DNA of 64,000 nucleotides from Gimesia alba (GCF_007744675.1 NZ_CP036269.1:3265546-3329545); one strand, 5' to 3'; positions 39,688 through 48,871 are shown, numbered from the stretch's first letter. Program-made: numbers and translations. Notes: generated by a model not told the origin, from the letters alone.

Positions 39688-39921
39688 ATGTCCCAATTTG
39701 ATGACAGTAATTGCACGCTCTCTGCAGGTATTGTGAGATTTGCAATTTGTGTTTTATGTCACAGATGTGGAGCCCATAAGCATTTAGGATTTGCTGTAGC
39801 GGGAATCTGTTTTTTCGGCCCGTTTGGTACAGCCCTTGCGATTCTTTCAGTCATTCAGCTTTTCCAGAGGTGGAAAGCAATAGCAGCGTTAGAATCACTG
39901 AATTCGAGGCTGTCGAAATAG
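39688..39921 (+). CDS. Possible small membrane protein, 77 aa
   Basis: The open frame has one clear hydrophobic segment (about residues 33-60) and a CVLCHRC motif (about 21-27) that could bind metal. There is no good ribosome binding site before ATG 39688, and I recognise no family. Its composition is protein-like, and it lies in a row of three small frames on the same strand (39688-40601). It may be a real short membrane protein or a chance frame. Confidence 0.35.
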   Translation: MSQFDDSNCTLSAGIVRFAICVLCHRCGAHKHLGFAVAGICFFGPFGTALAILSVIQLFQRWKAIAALESLNSRLSK

Positions 39922-39970
39922 ATCATCAACATATCAAAGTCGTGAAAAGTAAAAGTAGGAGAAGAGGGTC

Positions 39971-40198
39971 ATGTCAGATCAGGTCATGGAAGAATTGTGG
40001 AATGGATTGTCACCAGCGGCAAGTAGCGCAGAGCTGGCCAATGCGGTCGTTGATCGCTTGGTTGAGCTGAATATTGATCTGCAGGAAGTATCTCTGGCAG
40101 AGATGAAAACCCTGTTGGCAAGTGCCTGCAGACAGAAAGTACGGGGAGAGGTGCAATCGAGAAACCGTCGTGTTTCAGATTGCGTGATTGCTTCTTGA
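39971..40198 (+). CDS. Small hypothetical protein, 75 aa
   Basis: A strong purine-rich Shine-Dalgarno run (AGGAG, then AGAGGG) lies just before ATG 39971, which supports translation. The product is soluble, acidic at the N-terminus (MSDQVMEELWNGLSPAA) and basic at the C-terminus. Its predicted helices are rich in Leu and Ala. I recognise no domain. It precedes the L7/L12-like membrane protein gene by 127 bases and may share its transcript. Confidence 0.6.
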   Translation: MSDQVMEELWNGLSPAASSAELANAVVDRLVELNIDLQEVSLAEMKTLLASACRQKVRGEVQSRNRRVSDCVIAS

Positions 40199-40325
40199 AT
40201 CATGCGAGAGCATAGACGATTCTGCATAATTCAAAGAACCTGCCAAGTAAATCCTTGAATCAATCAAGCTCCTGGTGGTAGAACTAATGGGGATTCCCTT
40301 TTTCTCTACCCCAGGAAATGCTGTC

Positions 40326-40601
40326 ATGAATGAGCCCGATTCCCAACAGCCAGAAGATACTGGCGCGGCCGACGCTCAATCCGAGCTTGTGGAACAGATC
40401 GTGAATTCACTCAAGCAAGGTAATAAGATTCAGGCCATCAAAGATTACCGGGAATCCACGGGGGCTGGCTTAAAAGAATCAAAAGAAGCGATTGATGAAT
40501 TGATTCAAAAATATGAGATTCCGATGAAATCCGGATGTGCTTCGATGGTTCTGCTCACCCTCTCTGCTACATTTCTGCTGATGTATGCACTAGGCCAATG
40601 A
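40326..40601 (+). CDS. L7/L12 C-terminal-domain-like protein with membrane anchor
   Basis: The 91-residue protein has an acidic, Gln-rich N-terminus. A domain (about residues 22-58) follows with GNKIQAIKDYRESTGAGLKE, a clear match to the ribosomal L7/L12 C-terminal-domain pattern, and then a single hydrophobic C-terminal helix (about 70-88). The domain would face the cytoplasm and could bind GTPases or other partners at the membrane; this is inference. ATG 40326 has AGGAAA nine bases upstream and is preferred to the GTG at 40275. Confidence 0.7.
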   Translation: MNEPDSQQPEDTGAADAQSELVEQIVNSLKQGNKIQAIKDYRESTGAGLKESKEAIDELIQKYEIPMKSGCASMVLLTLSATFLLMYALGQ

Positions 40602-40961
40602 TATCTTCTGCTAGATAGAGCGGCTGCACCGTCTCTCGAACGGACTATGGAATGTCTGCTCCCCCTCTTCCCGGGTTTGTTCTCTAAATGGGAGTCAACT
40701 CATTTTTTGTGCGGTTTTCGGGAGTGATAGTTTTTTTGTAAAACTATTAAACAAAGCGAATTTCGTTCTTGAGGTACTAATTTTCATAAGTATACTTAAG
40801 AAATAAAGCTGCTCGGCTATTAGCTATTCACTGACATCTCTTTTTTACATCTGTTTTATGATCACTCATCTGACATAAATCGCTTGCCTTTCATTGTCAT
40901 GATTTATTGCTCAGAACTTAATAATTGATGTTTTTTATCGTTTTTTTATCGGGAGGTCATT
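40602..40961. other. AT-rich intergenic region before the DUF1559 gene
   Basis: No gene is seen. An 8-bp inverted repeat ATAGTTTT/AAAACTAT lies at 40727-40747 and a 10-bp palindrome AAGTATACTT near 40787. Several T runs and TA-rich segments could serve as a promoter. GGGAGG at about 40950-40955 is the ribosome binding site of the next gene. Confidence 0.5.
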
Positions 40962-41942
40962 ATGTTTTCAAGCCAATCAAGGCGTCGGGGTTTTACTCTG
41001 ATTGAGTTGCTGGTCGTGATTGCGATTATCGCGATCCTGATCGCCCTGCTCCTGCCTGCAGTGCAACAAGCCCGCGAAGCAGCACGCCGTTCGACCTGTA
41101 AGAACAAAATCAAGCAGATTGCGTTAGCACTACATAACTATCATGAAACGCATCGCGTGTTTCCTCCAGGTGGGATTAACTATGGTTGGTGTACTGCCGA
41201 CCCGAATCAGGCTCCCGGTGATACCACTCATAATAAAAACGGGTTTTCTTTATTGCTGCCTTATCTGGATCAGGCGCCCCTGTATAATAAAATCAACCAG
41301 GATACAGCAAATAGCGCTCAGAATACCGGCTATTGTTGCGGGTATGCAGGGCGCAACGCTCCTCTTGCTGGGAATCCGGCAGATAACGCAGATGAAATGG
41401 TGGTCCTGCTTGATGTATTTCTATGTCCTTCTGATGATGGAACCACACATTTAGGAACCGGTGCACCCTACGGAACGTCAGTGGCGCCCGGGCCTGCCAA
41501 GACAAATTATGAGTTCAGTGCGGACCAGACCATTAGTTGCAACTATTGGTCTAAGCAAGGGGTCAATTCTCGTAAAATGTTTGGAGAGAACAGTCGGTGC
41601 AAAATCAGCGATGTGAAGGACGGCAGCTCCAATACGCTGATGGTTTGTGAAACCACGCGCAGAGTTGCCAATGGTGAGCCACCTGCCTGGGGAATGCGGG
41701 GCTGGGTCACAACCGGAGGCGACGTGGATCCGGGAATCAATGTTTGGGATATTCCCACAGGGTGGACACGTCCTGATGTCGGCAACTTGAATAGCTGGGG
41801 ACAAGTCGGGAGTCTGCATACTGGTGGTGCCCACTTTGGTCTTGGGGATGGTGCTGTGCGGTTCATCTCTGAAAATACCGATCTCACCTTGTTGAGGCGA
41901 TTGGGAACGATGTCAGATGGTTCGGTCGTCGAACTGCCTTAA
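40962..41942 (+). CDS. DUF1559 prepilin-like protein
   Basis: The 326-residue protein has a type IV prepilin N-terminus. The basic leader ends RRRG, followed by [23 protein letters not shown], with cleavage after Gly10 and Glu at mature position 5. The body is the DUF1559 domain, which ends in an H-x9-DG motif ([12 protein letters not shown]). These proteins are strongly expanded in planctomycetes. They are thought to be processed by prepilin peptidase and assembled as pseudopilins or surface fibres; the function is unknown. Start ATG 40962 follows GGGAGG. The lipoprotein gene 46 bases downstream is the usual partner. Confidence 0.96.
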   Translation: MFSSQSRRRGFTLIELLVVIAIIAILIALLLPAVQQAREAARRSTCKNKIKQIALALHNYHETHRVFPPGGINYGWCTADPNQAPGDTTHNKNGFSLLLPYLDQAPLYNKINQDTANSAQNTGYCCGYAGRNAPLAGNPADNADEMVVLLDVFLCPSDDGTTHLGTGAPYGTSVAPGPAKTNYEFSADQTISCNYWSKQGVNSRKMFGENSRCKISDVKDGSSNTLMVCETTRRVANGEPPAWGMRGWVTTGGDVDPGINVWDIPTGWTRPDVGNLNSWGQVGSLHTGGAHFGLGDGAVRFISENTDLTLLRRLGTMSDGSVVELP

Positions 41943-41988
41943 GTAGTTGATTCCCTTTTGAGTAAACAACGAACAAGTGAGGTACTCC

Positions 41989-42450
41989 ATGAGTTTGTAT
42001 CGCTGCAGTCAGATTGCATCTGCTGCCGTAGTCTTTCTGCTGATATCTTGTATGGGTTGTTCATCAAAAGATCCGGGACCTGAGTTGACGCCGACGACAG
42101 GCACCGTTTTGTTAAACGAAGAACCGTTGGTCAATGCCGATCTATATTTTGTCCCGCTCGAAGGTACACCCGGAGTGGGCGGACAGGCACGAACCAAAGC
42201 AGCGGGTGAATTCGAAGTCACGTATAGTCGTGGTGGTGCAGGCCTCCCTGCAGGTACGTACCGGGTTGCTGTCAGCTATCGCTTGATGCCGGATGGCACT
42301 CCTGTTCCCGAGGGAGACACGACGCCGCCAATTGAATCGCCGGCGAGAGAAACATTGCCCCGCAAATATTCGGACCATGATCATTCGGAATTGAAAGCGA
42401 CTGTTGCACCAGGAAAACCGATTGAGTTAAAGCTGAACGCGAAAAAATAA
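41989..42450 (+). CDS. Lipoprotein with carboxypeptidase regulatory-like fold
   Basis: The 153-residue protein has a short hydrophobic signal ending LISC (lipobox Cys21; Cys24 is an alternative). A single beta-rich domain follows, with TGTVLLNEEPLVNADLYFVP and GEFEVTYSRGGAGLPAGTYRV. This is the transthyretin-like or carboxypeptidase-regulatory fold common in planctomycete lipoproteins next to DUF1559 genes. It may coat or dock the pseudopilin at the outer membrane. ATG 41989, preceded by GTGAGG, is preferred to the GTG at 41977. Confidence 0.85.
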   Translation: MSLYRCSQIASAAVVFLLISCMGCSSKDPGPELTPTTGTVLLNEEPLVNADLYFVPLEGTPGVGGQARTKAAGEFEVTYSRGGAGLPAGTYRVAVSYRLMPDGTPVPEGDTTPPIESPARETLPRKYSDHDHSELKATVAPGKPIELKLNAKK

Positions 42451-42854
42451 CCGCTAGTGAAAAGTGAATTAACAAAACGGTTTCCGAATTAAATTTGTTT
42501 CATACTATCAAATTCAGCATGCCAAACCTGGTCATCTGAAATTGAGTGGGGCGAGTCATTGCGTTTTTGGATCAATCACAACATGGATTGTCTGAGCGTG
42601 CCTTCCTTTGGGGACTGTAAACTGTAGTATACAAAGTGGGCTGGTTTGTGTGATTTCCCCGGCTCCTTTTCATGCTAAATGCAGTTCCAATAATTCTTTC
42701 CTATTAAAAACATCTTTTCTTCACAATTACCAAACAATTTGTCATCATAGTATGGAGTTGATTCGGTTTACTGGATTTGCAGGTTTGCAAATCGATTCAT
42801 TATCGAATTGAAACATACACCCGCCCGAAGCTACCCTCCTCGAAAGGTGAATTC
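42451..42854. other. Intergenic region upstream of the 42855-52157 block
   Basis: No convincing gene lies here; an open frame at 42608-42811 has no ribosome binding site. The most regular element is the 8-bp inverted repeat at 42774-42793. The promoter of the following operon is probably here. An AAAGGTGA ribosome binding site lies just before ATG 42855. Confidence 0.5.
42774..42793. promoter_or_regulatory. Inverted repeat GATTTGCA-GGTT-TGCAAATC
   Basis: A perfect 8-bp dyad with a 4-base spacer lies 61 bases before the first start codon of the transporter block. There is no T run after it. It could be an operator for a dimeric regulator or an RNA hairpin in the leader. Confidence 0.45.
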
Positions 42855-44132
42855 ATGAGACGGTTTATCACTTCTCTGGCTGTCCTTGGTGCTCTATTGA
42901 CATCAACGGTAATTTGGGCGTGTTCTGTTCCTGTCTTTCGTTATGCATTAGAGCGCTGGCCTGCCGATAAATATAACGCTGTTGTGTTTCACCGGGGGGA
43001 ACTCAATGCAGATCAGCAAAAGCTGGTCGCGCAATTCGACAAAGCGGGGGCGATCGGCCAAAAATCAGCGAACGTTGAATTGCGTCTGGTCAATCTGGAT
43101 ACAAAACCTGCTCCGGAAGATCTCGAACTCTGGAAAAAGCAAAAATCGGAAACGCTTCCCTTACTGGTTGTGCGGACTCCCCTGCCCGCTCCGGTCCCTG
43201 ATGGTTTCTGGTCCGGGGAATTGAATGAAGAGAATCTGACACGACTGATCGATTCTCCTCTGCGGCAGAATATCGCCAAACAATTGATTAATGGACAAAC
43301 CGCTGTCTGGGTTTTTCTGGAAAGCGGTCATCCTGAAAAAGACAAAGCGGCATTTGAGCTTCTGACCAAGGAACTCAAGCGAATGGAAAAAACGCTGAAG
43401 TTGCCAGAGATCGAGCAGGCAGATATTGAACAGGGGCTGGTGAGCGTTTCCCCGGATAGTTTGAAACTGAAGTTCAGTGTTGAAAAATGTTCGCGCGAAG
43501 ATTCTGCAGAAGCCTACTTCACGCAGATGTTACTGGCGACGGAAAATGATCTCAAAGACTTTAATGACGAACCCATGGCTCTACCGGTATTCGGGCGAGG
43601 CCGGGTCTTGTATGCGTTAATTGGTAAGGGGATCAATGCCGGGACAATCGAGCAGGCCTGCCGAGATCTGACGGGGCCCTGTACTTGTCAGGTAAAAGAT
43701 CAGAATCCGGGAACGGATTTATTGATGGCTGTCAACTGGGAAAATCTGGTGACACCTTCGACAGAGGATGAAAAAGAATTACCACCGTTGACGGGACTGA
43801 TCGGATTTTCCAAAGATTCGAAGGATGCCTCAGAGAAACTAAAGATGCCTGCTGCTCTGAACAATGATTTGGCAGAAAAAAAAGCGGATGCTGAGCAAGC
43901 TGAGACTGCAGGTGACGGAAGCCAGGCGAATCAGTCGCAGGAAGTGGCCGCTACAAAAGCCGGTGGTGCTGCCGTCTCGACATCGGGGTCAACAGAACAG
44001 CAAAGTACAGGCGGGGCAGAAACGCTCGAGAGCGCTCAGGGCAGTACTCTGTTTCGGAATCTGATCATCATGGCCTCATTCGTGATTGTTCTGATTCTGG
44101 GGGCCAGCTATATGCTGATGGTTCGCAAATAA
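42855..44132 (+). CDS. Secreted membrane-anchored protein of unknown function
   Basis: The 425-residue protein has an N-terminal signal segment (about residues 4-22) followed by CSVPVFRYALERWPADKY. A globular part of about 310 residues contains thioredoxin-like strands (LPLLVVRTP). An Ala/Gln/Ser-rich linker (about 335-395) and one C-terminal transmembrane helix (about 402-422) with a short basic tail follow. It should be held in the membrane with its body outside the cytoplasm. I do not recognise a family. It is the first gene of a co-directional block and probably works with the FtsX-type transporter that follows 61 bases later. Confidence 0.75.
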   Translation: MRRFITSLAVLGALLTSTVIWACSVPVFRYALERWPADKYNAVVFHRGELNADQQKLVAQFDKAGAIGQKSANVELRLVNLDTKPAPEDLELWKKQKSETLPLLVVRTPLPAPVPDGFWSGELNEENLTRLIDSPLRQNIAKQLINGQTAVWVFLESGHPEKDKAAFELLTKELKRMEKTLKLPEIEQADIEQGLVSVSPDSLKLKFSVEKCSREDSAEAYFTQMLLATENDLKDFNDEPMALPVFGRGRVLYALIGKGINAGTIEQACRDLTGPCTCQVKDQNPGTDLLMAVNWENLVTPSTEDEKELPPLTGLIGFSKDSKDASEKLKMPAALNNDLAEKKADAEQAETAGDGSQANQSQEVAATKAGGAAVSTSGSTEQQSTGGAETLESAQGSTLFRNLIIMASFVIVLILGASYMLMVRK

Positions 44133-44193
44133 ACAGGACAGTATATTCAGACCTGGTTCCATTCCTATTTTTGGTCAAAGAAAAGTTCGGGCT

Positions 44194-45474
44194 ATGACTT
44201 TATTTCGCTTAATTCTTCAGGAAATGCAGCATCGTAAGATTAATTTTCTGCTGGGGCTCTCCTCTGTTGTCATTGCGGTTGCTTGCTTGATCGCTGCTTT
44301 AACCTTGTTACAGGCAGATGAAATTCAAACGACTTTCATTCTGGAACAGAAGGCAGATGAGGTGAAGCAGGCGGGGGCAGAACTGAAAGACTCCATGCGG
44401 AAAATCATGAAAGGGCTCGGGTTTAATATCCTCGTCCTGCCGGCGAATCAGGATTTGAGTGAATTCCATTTAACCGGGGTTGTTTCTGAAACGATGCCGG
44501 AAGCATACGTTAAAGAGCTGGCCGAATCGAAAATCGTGACCGTCAATCACCTGTTGCCGATGGTCGCCAAAAAAATTACCTGGCCAGAAAAAAAATGTGA
44601 TGTGATTTTAACGGGCACGCGTGGTGAAGTGCCTATTTTACATCGTGCTCTCAAGAAACCGCTCCAGCAACAGGTTCCTAAGGGAAGCATGGTGCTGGGC
44701 TATCAGATTCAGAAGAAACTAGGCTTGAGCAAAGAGGATGAAGTTCAACTGATGGGGAAAAACTTCAAAGTCACTCAAACTTATCCCGAACGGGGCACCG
44801 CTGATGACAGTACCGTCTGGATCAACTTGGAAGAAGCACAGGAATTACTGGGAATGCAAAACCTGGTCAATGCGATCCTGGCTCTGGAATGTAATTGTGC
44901 TGCCGAAGATCGAGTCGCTCAAATTCGAGATGAAATTGGAAAGATCCTCCCCGGGACGCAAGTGATTGAACGTGGCCCCCCTGCTTTGGCCCGCGCAGAG
45001 GCACGCAACAAAGCACATGAAACGGCACTCGCTTCTCTGGAGCAGGAAAAGGCCAGTCGATTAAAGATGATCGAACGCCACGCTGATTTCGCAGCCGTTT
45101 TAGTTCCTTTAGTTGTACTCGGTTGTGGTGCCTGGATCGGTTTTCTGTCCCTGGAAAACGTCCGGCGTCGCGCGACGGAAATTGGTATCTTGCGGGCGAT
45201 CGGTTTACGGTCTTCCCAGGTCTTTGGGATCTTTATCATCAAGGCGATTGTGATTGGTGTGATTGGTGCCTTGATCGGCTATTTTTTGGGCTACGGGATC
45301 GGAATCATCTGGGGGAACCTGCCGGCATCCGTCAATCCAGAAGCAGCCCTGTTTTCGGGGCAGTGGTTGCTGTTAAGTCTGGTTTTTGCACCAGTGCTGG
45401 CTAGCTTATCCAGTTGGATCCCCGCGTTGCTGGCGGCAAGACAGGATCCAGCCACGATTCTGCAGGAAGGATAA
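44194..45474 (+). CDS. ABC transporter permease, MacB/FtsX type
   Basis: The 426-residue protein has one N-terminal transmembrane helix, a large extracytoplasmic domain (about residues 45-285), a coiled segment, and three C-terminal helices. The FtsX-type region includes VRRRATEIGILRAIGLRSSQ and ends SSWIPALLAARQDPATIL. This four-helix topology belongs to MacB/LolC-like mechanotransmitters, which move lipoproteins, peptides or drugs, or drive periplasmic work, rather than simple importers. The ATPase partner is encoded 11 bases downstream. Confidence 0.92.
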   Translation: MTLFRLILQEMQHRKINFLLGLSSVVIAVACLIAALTLLQADEIQTTFILEQKADEVKQAGAELKDSMRKIMKGLGFNILVLPANQDLSEFHLTGVVSETMPEAYVKELAESKIVTVNHLLPMVAKKITWPEKKCDVILTGTRGEVPILHRALKKPLQQQVPKGSMVLGYQIQKKLGLSKEDEVQLMGKNFKVTQTYPERGTADDSTVWINLEEAQELLGMQNLVNAILALECNCAAEDRVAQIRDEIGKILPGTQVIERGPPALARAEARNKAHETALASLEQEKASRLKMIERHADFAAVLVPLVVLGCGAWIGFLSLENVRRRATEIGILRAIGLRSSQVFGIFIIKAIVIGVIGALIGYFLGYGIGIIWGNLPASVNPEAALFSGQWLLLSLVFAPVLASLSSWIPALLAARQDPATILQEG

Positions 45475-45485
45475 TCAGAACAGAT

Positions 45486-46175
45486 ATGTTATTGGAATTG
45501 GTTGAGTTATCGAAGTCGTTCAAGTCCGGCTCCCAACGGGTTCAAGCCGTGGATGGGATCAGTCTGACTGTGGGCGCAGGGGAATTTCTGGCGATCAAAG
45601 GTCCGAGTGGCTGTGGGAAGTCGACCTTGCTGTTAATGGTTGGGGGATTGTTGAGTCCTGATTCGGGAAAGGTGCTGATTGAGGGAACAGATCCTTATGC
45701 CCTTTCAAATGACCAGAGAGCCCGGTTTCGATCAACTCATCTGGGTTTTGTTTTTCAACAGTTTCATCTCGTCCCTTATTTAACGGTATTGGATAACGTG
45801 TTAACGCCCGCGCTGGCAACCAATTTGGCGGCGGCGAAAGAACGGGCGAATGCCTTGATTTCACAGTTTGGTTTGGAGCACCGTTTGCACCATACCCCTG
45901 CGGAATTGAGTACAGGAGAAAAACAGCGGGTGGCTTTGGCCAGAGCGCTGTTTCACCAACCTAAAATTCTGCTGGCAGATGAGCCAACCGGGAATCTGGA
46001 TTCTGAAAATTCTGAGATCGTGTTGAACGCACTCAATCAATTTACCCAGAATGGAGGCTGTGTGCTGATGGTGACTCACGATGATCAAGCCGTGCAGTCA
46101 GCTCAGAAAGTGTTAGGCATCAAGGATGGCCGGTTACAGCCTCAAAGTGAAACAGAAGCGTTAATTAATTCTTAA
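45486..46175 (+). CDS. ABC transporter ATP-binding protein, LolD/MacB type
   Basis: The 229-residue ATPase has Walker A GPSGCGKST, the Q-loop QQFHLVPYLTVLDNVLTP, signature LSTGEKQRVALARAL and Walker B ILLADEPTGNLD, followed by the H-loop VTHD. The pattern is that of the LolD/MacB subfamily, which pairs with FtsX-type permeases. ATG 45486 gives the normal N-terminus MLLELVELSKSF; the open frame extends upstream inside the permease gene in another frame. It is coupled to the permease and followed 25 bases later by the binding-protein gene. Confidence 0.95.
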   Translation: MLLELVELSKSFKSGSQRVQAVDGISLTVGAGEFLAIKGPSGCGKSTLLLMVGGLLSPDSGKVLIEGTDPYALSNDQRARFRSTHLGFVFQQFHLVPYLTVLDNVLTPALATNLAAAKERANALISQFGLEHRLHHTPAELSTGEKQRVALARALFHQPKILLADEPTGNLDSENSEIVLNALNQFTQNGGCVLMVTHDDQAVQSAQKVLGIKDGRLQPQSETEALINS

Positions 46176-46200
46176 GAACTAACCAAACTAATTGGATAGA

Positions 46201-47868
46201 ATGATGATATACCCCTGCAGTGATCACAGGCAGCAAACAACTCGGTTCGTGTCCCGAAGAGGGAAAATCAGCAGTGGCATGGCGTTTGTCGGAGGTTCTC
46301 TGGCAGTTCTTGTGATCATGTTGGGGGTCTTGATTTATGCTCCTCCAAAAGAGAACGCTGAGACGCCGGTCAAGACAGTTCAGAACTCTGATGACCAGCC
46401 GAGTGCGACGAATGAATCTGGGGAAGCCGAGTCTGGCTCTGCAAATCAGGAGACTGAGTCCCTGGTGATGTACTGTGCGGCCGGCATCAAACCACCGGTT
46501 GCTGAAGCAGCAGCACAGTTTGCAGCTGAAGAGTTCGGCATTCCAATTCAATTACAGTATGGCGGCTCAGGGACTCTGCTGAGTAATTTACAGGTAGCGA
46601 AAAAAGGAGACTTGTATCTGGCGGCAGATACAAGCTATATCAAAATTGCCCGCGAGAAGAATCTGGTCAAAGAAGCCGTTCCGGTAGCGCAAATGCATCC
46701 GGTTATCATGGTCAAAAAAGGGAACCCGAAGCAGATTAAATCGATAGACGACCTGATGAAAGAAGGCGTGACGGTTTCCCTGGCGAATCCCGATGCCGCC
46801 TCGATCGGAAAGCTGGCGAAAAAAGAACTGGGAAAAGCCGGGAAGTGGGATGCGCTGGCAAAATCAGCGCGGGTCTTCAAACCGACCGTTTCAGAAGTTG
46901 CCAATGATGTGCTGCTGGGGGCGGTCGATGCGGGTATTGTCTGGGATGCGACCGTCAATCAACATGCAGACAAAGTAGAGATGATTGAGGTCCCCGAATT
47001 CTCAGAGGCAATTAAAAATGTGACAGTGGGAGTTTTGAATTCTTCCGCACATCCTCAGGAAGCGTTAATGTTTGCCCGTTACCTGCAGGCTCCTGAGAAA
47101 GGTCAGAAATTGTTTGCAGCACAGGGATACCAGACGGTCAAAGGCGACACCTGGGAACCGCATCCGCAAATACTGCTCTTTAGTGGGGGGGTAAACCGAC
47201 TGGCGATTCAGGATACGCTGAAAGAATTTGAAAAGCGTGAAGGCGTTTCCATTAACGTGGTATATAACGGCTGTGGAATTCTGGTCGGGCAAATCAACAG
47301 CGGGCAAAGACCGGATGCGTACTTTGCTTGTGATACATCCTATATGGTGCAGGTACAACCCAAGTTCACCCTGCCCTTAACCGTCGCTGAAACGGACATG
47401 ATTATCATCGTTGAAAAAGGCAATCCTAAGAATATTAAATCCGTTTATGATCTGGCTGGCGATGATATCAAGGTGGGGATTGCCCATCATGAGCAAAGTG
47501 CATTGGGGGCTCTGACCAAAAAATTACTGGGTCCCCTGGTACAGAATGATAAAAGTCTGTACGACGCCATTCAGCCGAACGTCAAAACCAATACTCCGAC
47601 GGCTGATCTGCTGGTGAATCAATTACGAACCGGTTCTCTGGATGCGGCAATTGTCTATCGAGCCAATATTTCTAAAGTCACAGATAAGCTGGATGTCGTA
47701 GAAATTAAAGAGGGACGTCCTCTGGCCGAGCAGCCGATTGCGATCTTGAAGTCGACAAAATATCCCAACCTGATGCAGCGTCTGGTCGATCAGTTAACAT
47801 CGGACTCTTCTCGAGTGATTTTTGAATCGCGAGGGTTTCGCTGGCGTTTCACTCCGGAGTCGACATGA
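46201..47868 (+). CDS. Membrane-anchored double substrate-binding protein (ModA-like tandem)
   Basis: The 555-residue protein has one N-terminal transmembrane helix (about residues 26-46) with no lipobox, a Ser/Glu/Asn-rich linker, and two consecutive ModA-like domains (about 87-315 and 322-550). Each has an oxyanion-loop segment (YGGSGTLLSNLQ and YNGCGILVGQIN), a DTSY motif and a KKGNPKQIKSIDDL-like strand, so they arose by duplication. Molybdate/tungstate-binding proteins normally have one such domain and are free or lipid-anchored. The linked permease and ATPase are ModB- and ModC-like. The start is ATG 46201 or 46204. The stop overlaps the permease start. Confidence 0.9.
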   Translation: MMIYPCSDHRQQTTRFVSRRGKISSGMAFVGGSLAVLVIMLGVLIYAPPKENAETPVKTVQNSDDQPSATNESGEAESGSANQETESLVMYCAAGIKPPVAEAAAQFAAEEFGIPIQLQYGGSGTLLSNLQVAKKGDLYLAADTSYIKIAREKNLVKEAVPVAQMHPVIMVKKGNPKQIKSIDDLMKEGVTVSLANPDAASIGKLAKKELGKAGKWDALAKSARVFKPTVSEVANDVLLGAVDAGIVWDATVNQHADKVEMIEVPEFSEAIKNVTVGVLNSSAHPQEALMFARYLQAPEKGQKLFAAQGYQTVKGDTWEPHPQILLFSGGVNRLAIQDTLKEFEKREGVSINVVYNGCGILVGQINSGQRPDAYFACDTSYMVQVQPKFTLPLTVAETDMIIIVEKGNPKNIKSVYDLAGDDIKVGIAHHEQSALGALTKKLLGPLVQNDKSLYDAIQPNVKTNTPTADLLVNQLRTGSLDAAIVYRANISKVTDKLDVVEIKEGRPLAEQPIAILKSTKYPNLMQRLVDQLTSDSSRVIFESRGFRWRFTPEST

Positions 47869-48809
47869 CCGAGCAGAACACTGACGAACATTCCAGCAAG
47901 CTCAAATCTCGTTCTGATCTCCCCTTCTATACGATTTTCATTGCCATCAGCGCCATTTATGTGCTGCTGATTGTTGCGATGTTGTCGGCAGAGACGACAT
48001 ATACCACGCCCGATCATATCTGGGGCGCGTTTGCCAAGCCGGAAATTCGCTATGCGATCTGGTTGAGCCTTGTTTCCTGTGCAATTACGACGGTGTTGTC
48101 ACTCTGGGTCTCGGTGCCGATCGGGTATTTAATGTCCCGTCACAATTTCTGGGGCAAAACCCTGGTGGATGCGATTCTGGATATTCCGATTGTGTTACCT
48201 CCACTGGTGATTGGCCTGTGCCTGTTGATTTTGTTCCAGGTGGAAGTGCCTCAAATTGAATGGGTGAACCATGTATTGAAGTCGGTTTCAGGAGCTCTAT
48301 TTGGGAAAGAAATCTATGTCGCTCAGGGCGATTCGCTGGATGACATGATTCGCAAAATGACTGGCCTGATTTTCAGTAGGCCGATTGGCGTGACTTACGA
48401 AATTCCAAGTGTGATTCTGGCGCAATTTATGGTGGCGTGTGCCTTTGCGGTCCGGACAATGCGGGTGACCTTCGATCAGATTGGGCCCCGCTATGAGCAG
48501 GTTGCGTTGACACTGGGCTGTAATCGCGGTCAGGCTTTCTGGCGTGTGGTGTTTCCCCAGGCTTATCGCGGCTTATTAGCGGCGGGCACACTGGCCTGGG
48601 CGCGTTCTCTGGGGGAGTTTGGGCCGATTCTGGTATTTTCTGGTGCCACGCGTATGAAAACAGAGGTTCTGCCCACAACCGTGTTTTTGGAGCTGACTGT
48701 TGGTAACATAGAAGGTGCGGTTGCGGCTTCCTTGATTATGGTTGTTTCCGCATTGATTGTATTAGTCATCGCTCGAATGTTCGGGCTGACGCGCGGCGCG
48801 GCAATTTAA
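47865..48809 (+). CDS. Molybdate/tungstate ABC transporter permease, ModB-like
   Basis: The 314-residue permease has about six transmembrane helices. The EAA loop reads EQVALTLGCNRGQAFWRVVFPQ, and the SLGEFGPILVFSGATRMKTEVLP segment follows; both are typical of ModB, WtpB and CysT. A 60-residue insertion between helices three and four (about residues 132-180) includes IEWVNHVLKSVSGALFGKE and is longer than in E. coli ModB. It forms the channel for the double-headed binding protein encoded upstream, with which it overlaps by four bases. Confidence 0.92.
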   Translation: MTEQNTDEHSSKLKSRSDLPFYTIFIAISAIYVLLIVAMLSAETTYTTPDHIWGAFAKPEIRYAIWLSLVSCAITTVLSLWVSVPIGYLMSRHNFWGKTLVDAILDIPIVLPPLVIGLCLLILFQVEVPQIEWVNHVLKSVSGALFGKEIYVAQGDSLDDMIRKMTGLIFSRPIGVTYEIPSVILAQFMVACAFAVRTMRVTFDQIGPRYEQVALTLGCNRGQAFWRVVFPQAYRGLLAAGTLAWARSLGEFGPILVFSGATRMKTEVLPTTVFLELTVGNIEGAVAASLIMVVSALIVLVIARMFGLTRGAAI

Positions 48810-48871
48810 ATTGTTGTTCTATTAAAGTGCCTCTGCATGCCAGAGAAGTCTGCTACCTGATTAGATAAGAC

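Noticed and set aside
42608..42811. Possible small gene upstream of 42855
   Set aside because: No ribosome binding site, it overlaps the inverted repeat at 42774-42793, and its composition is unlike neighbouring genes.
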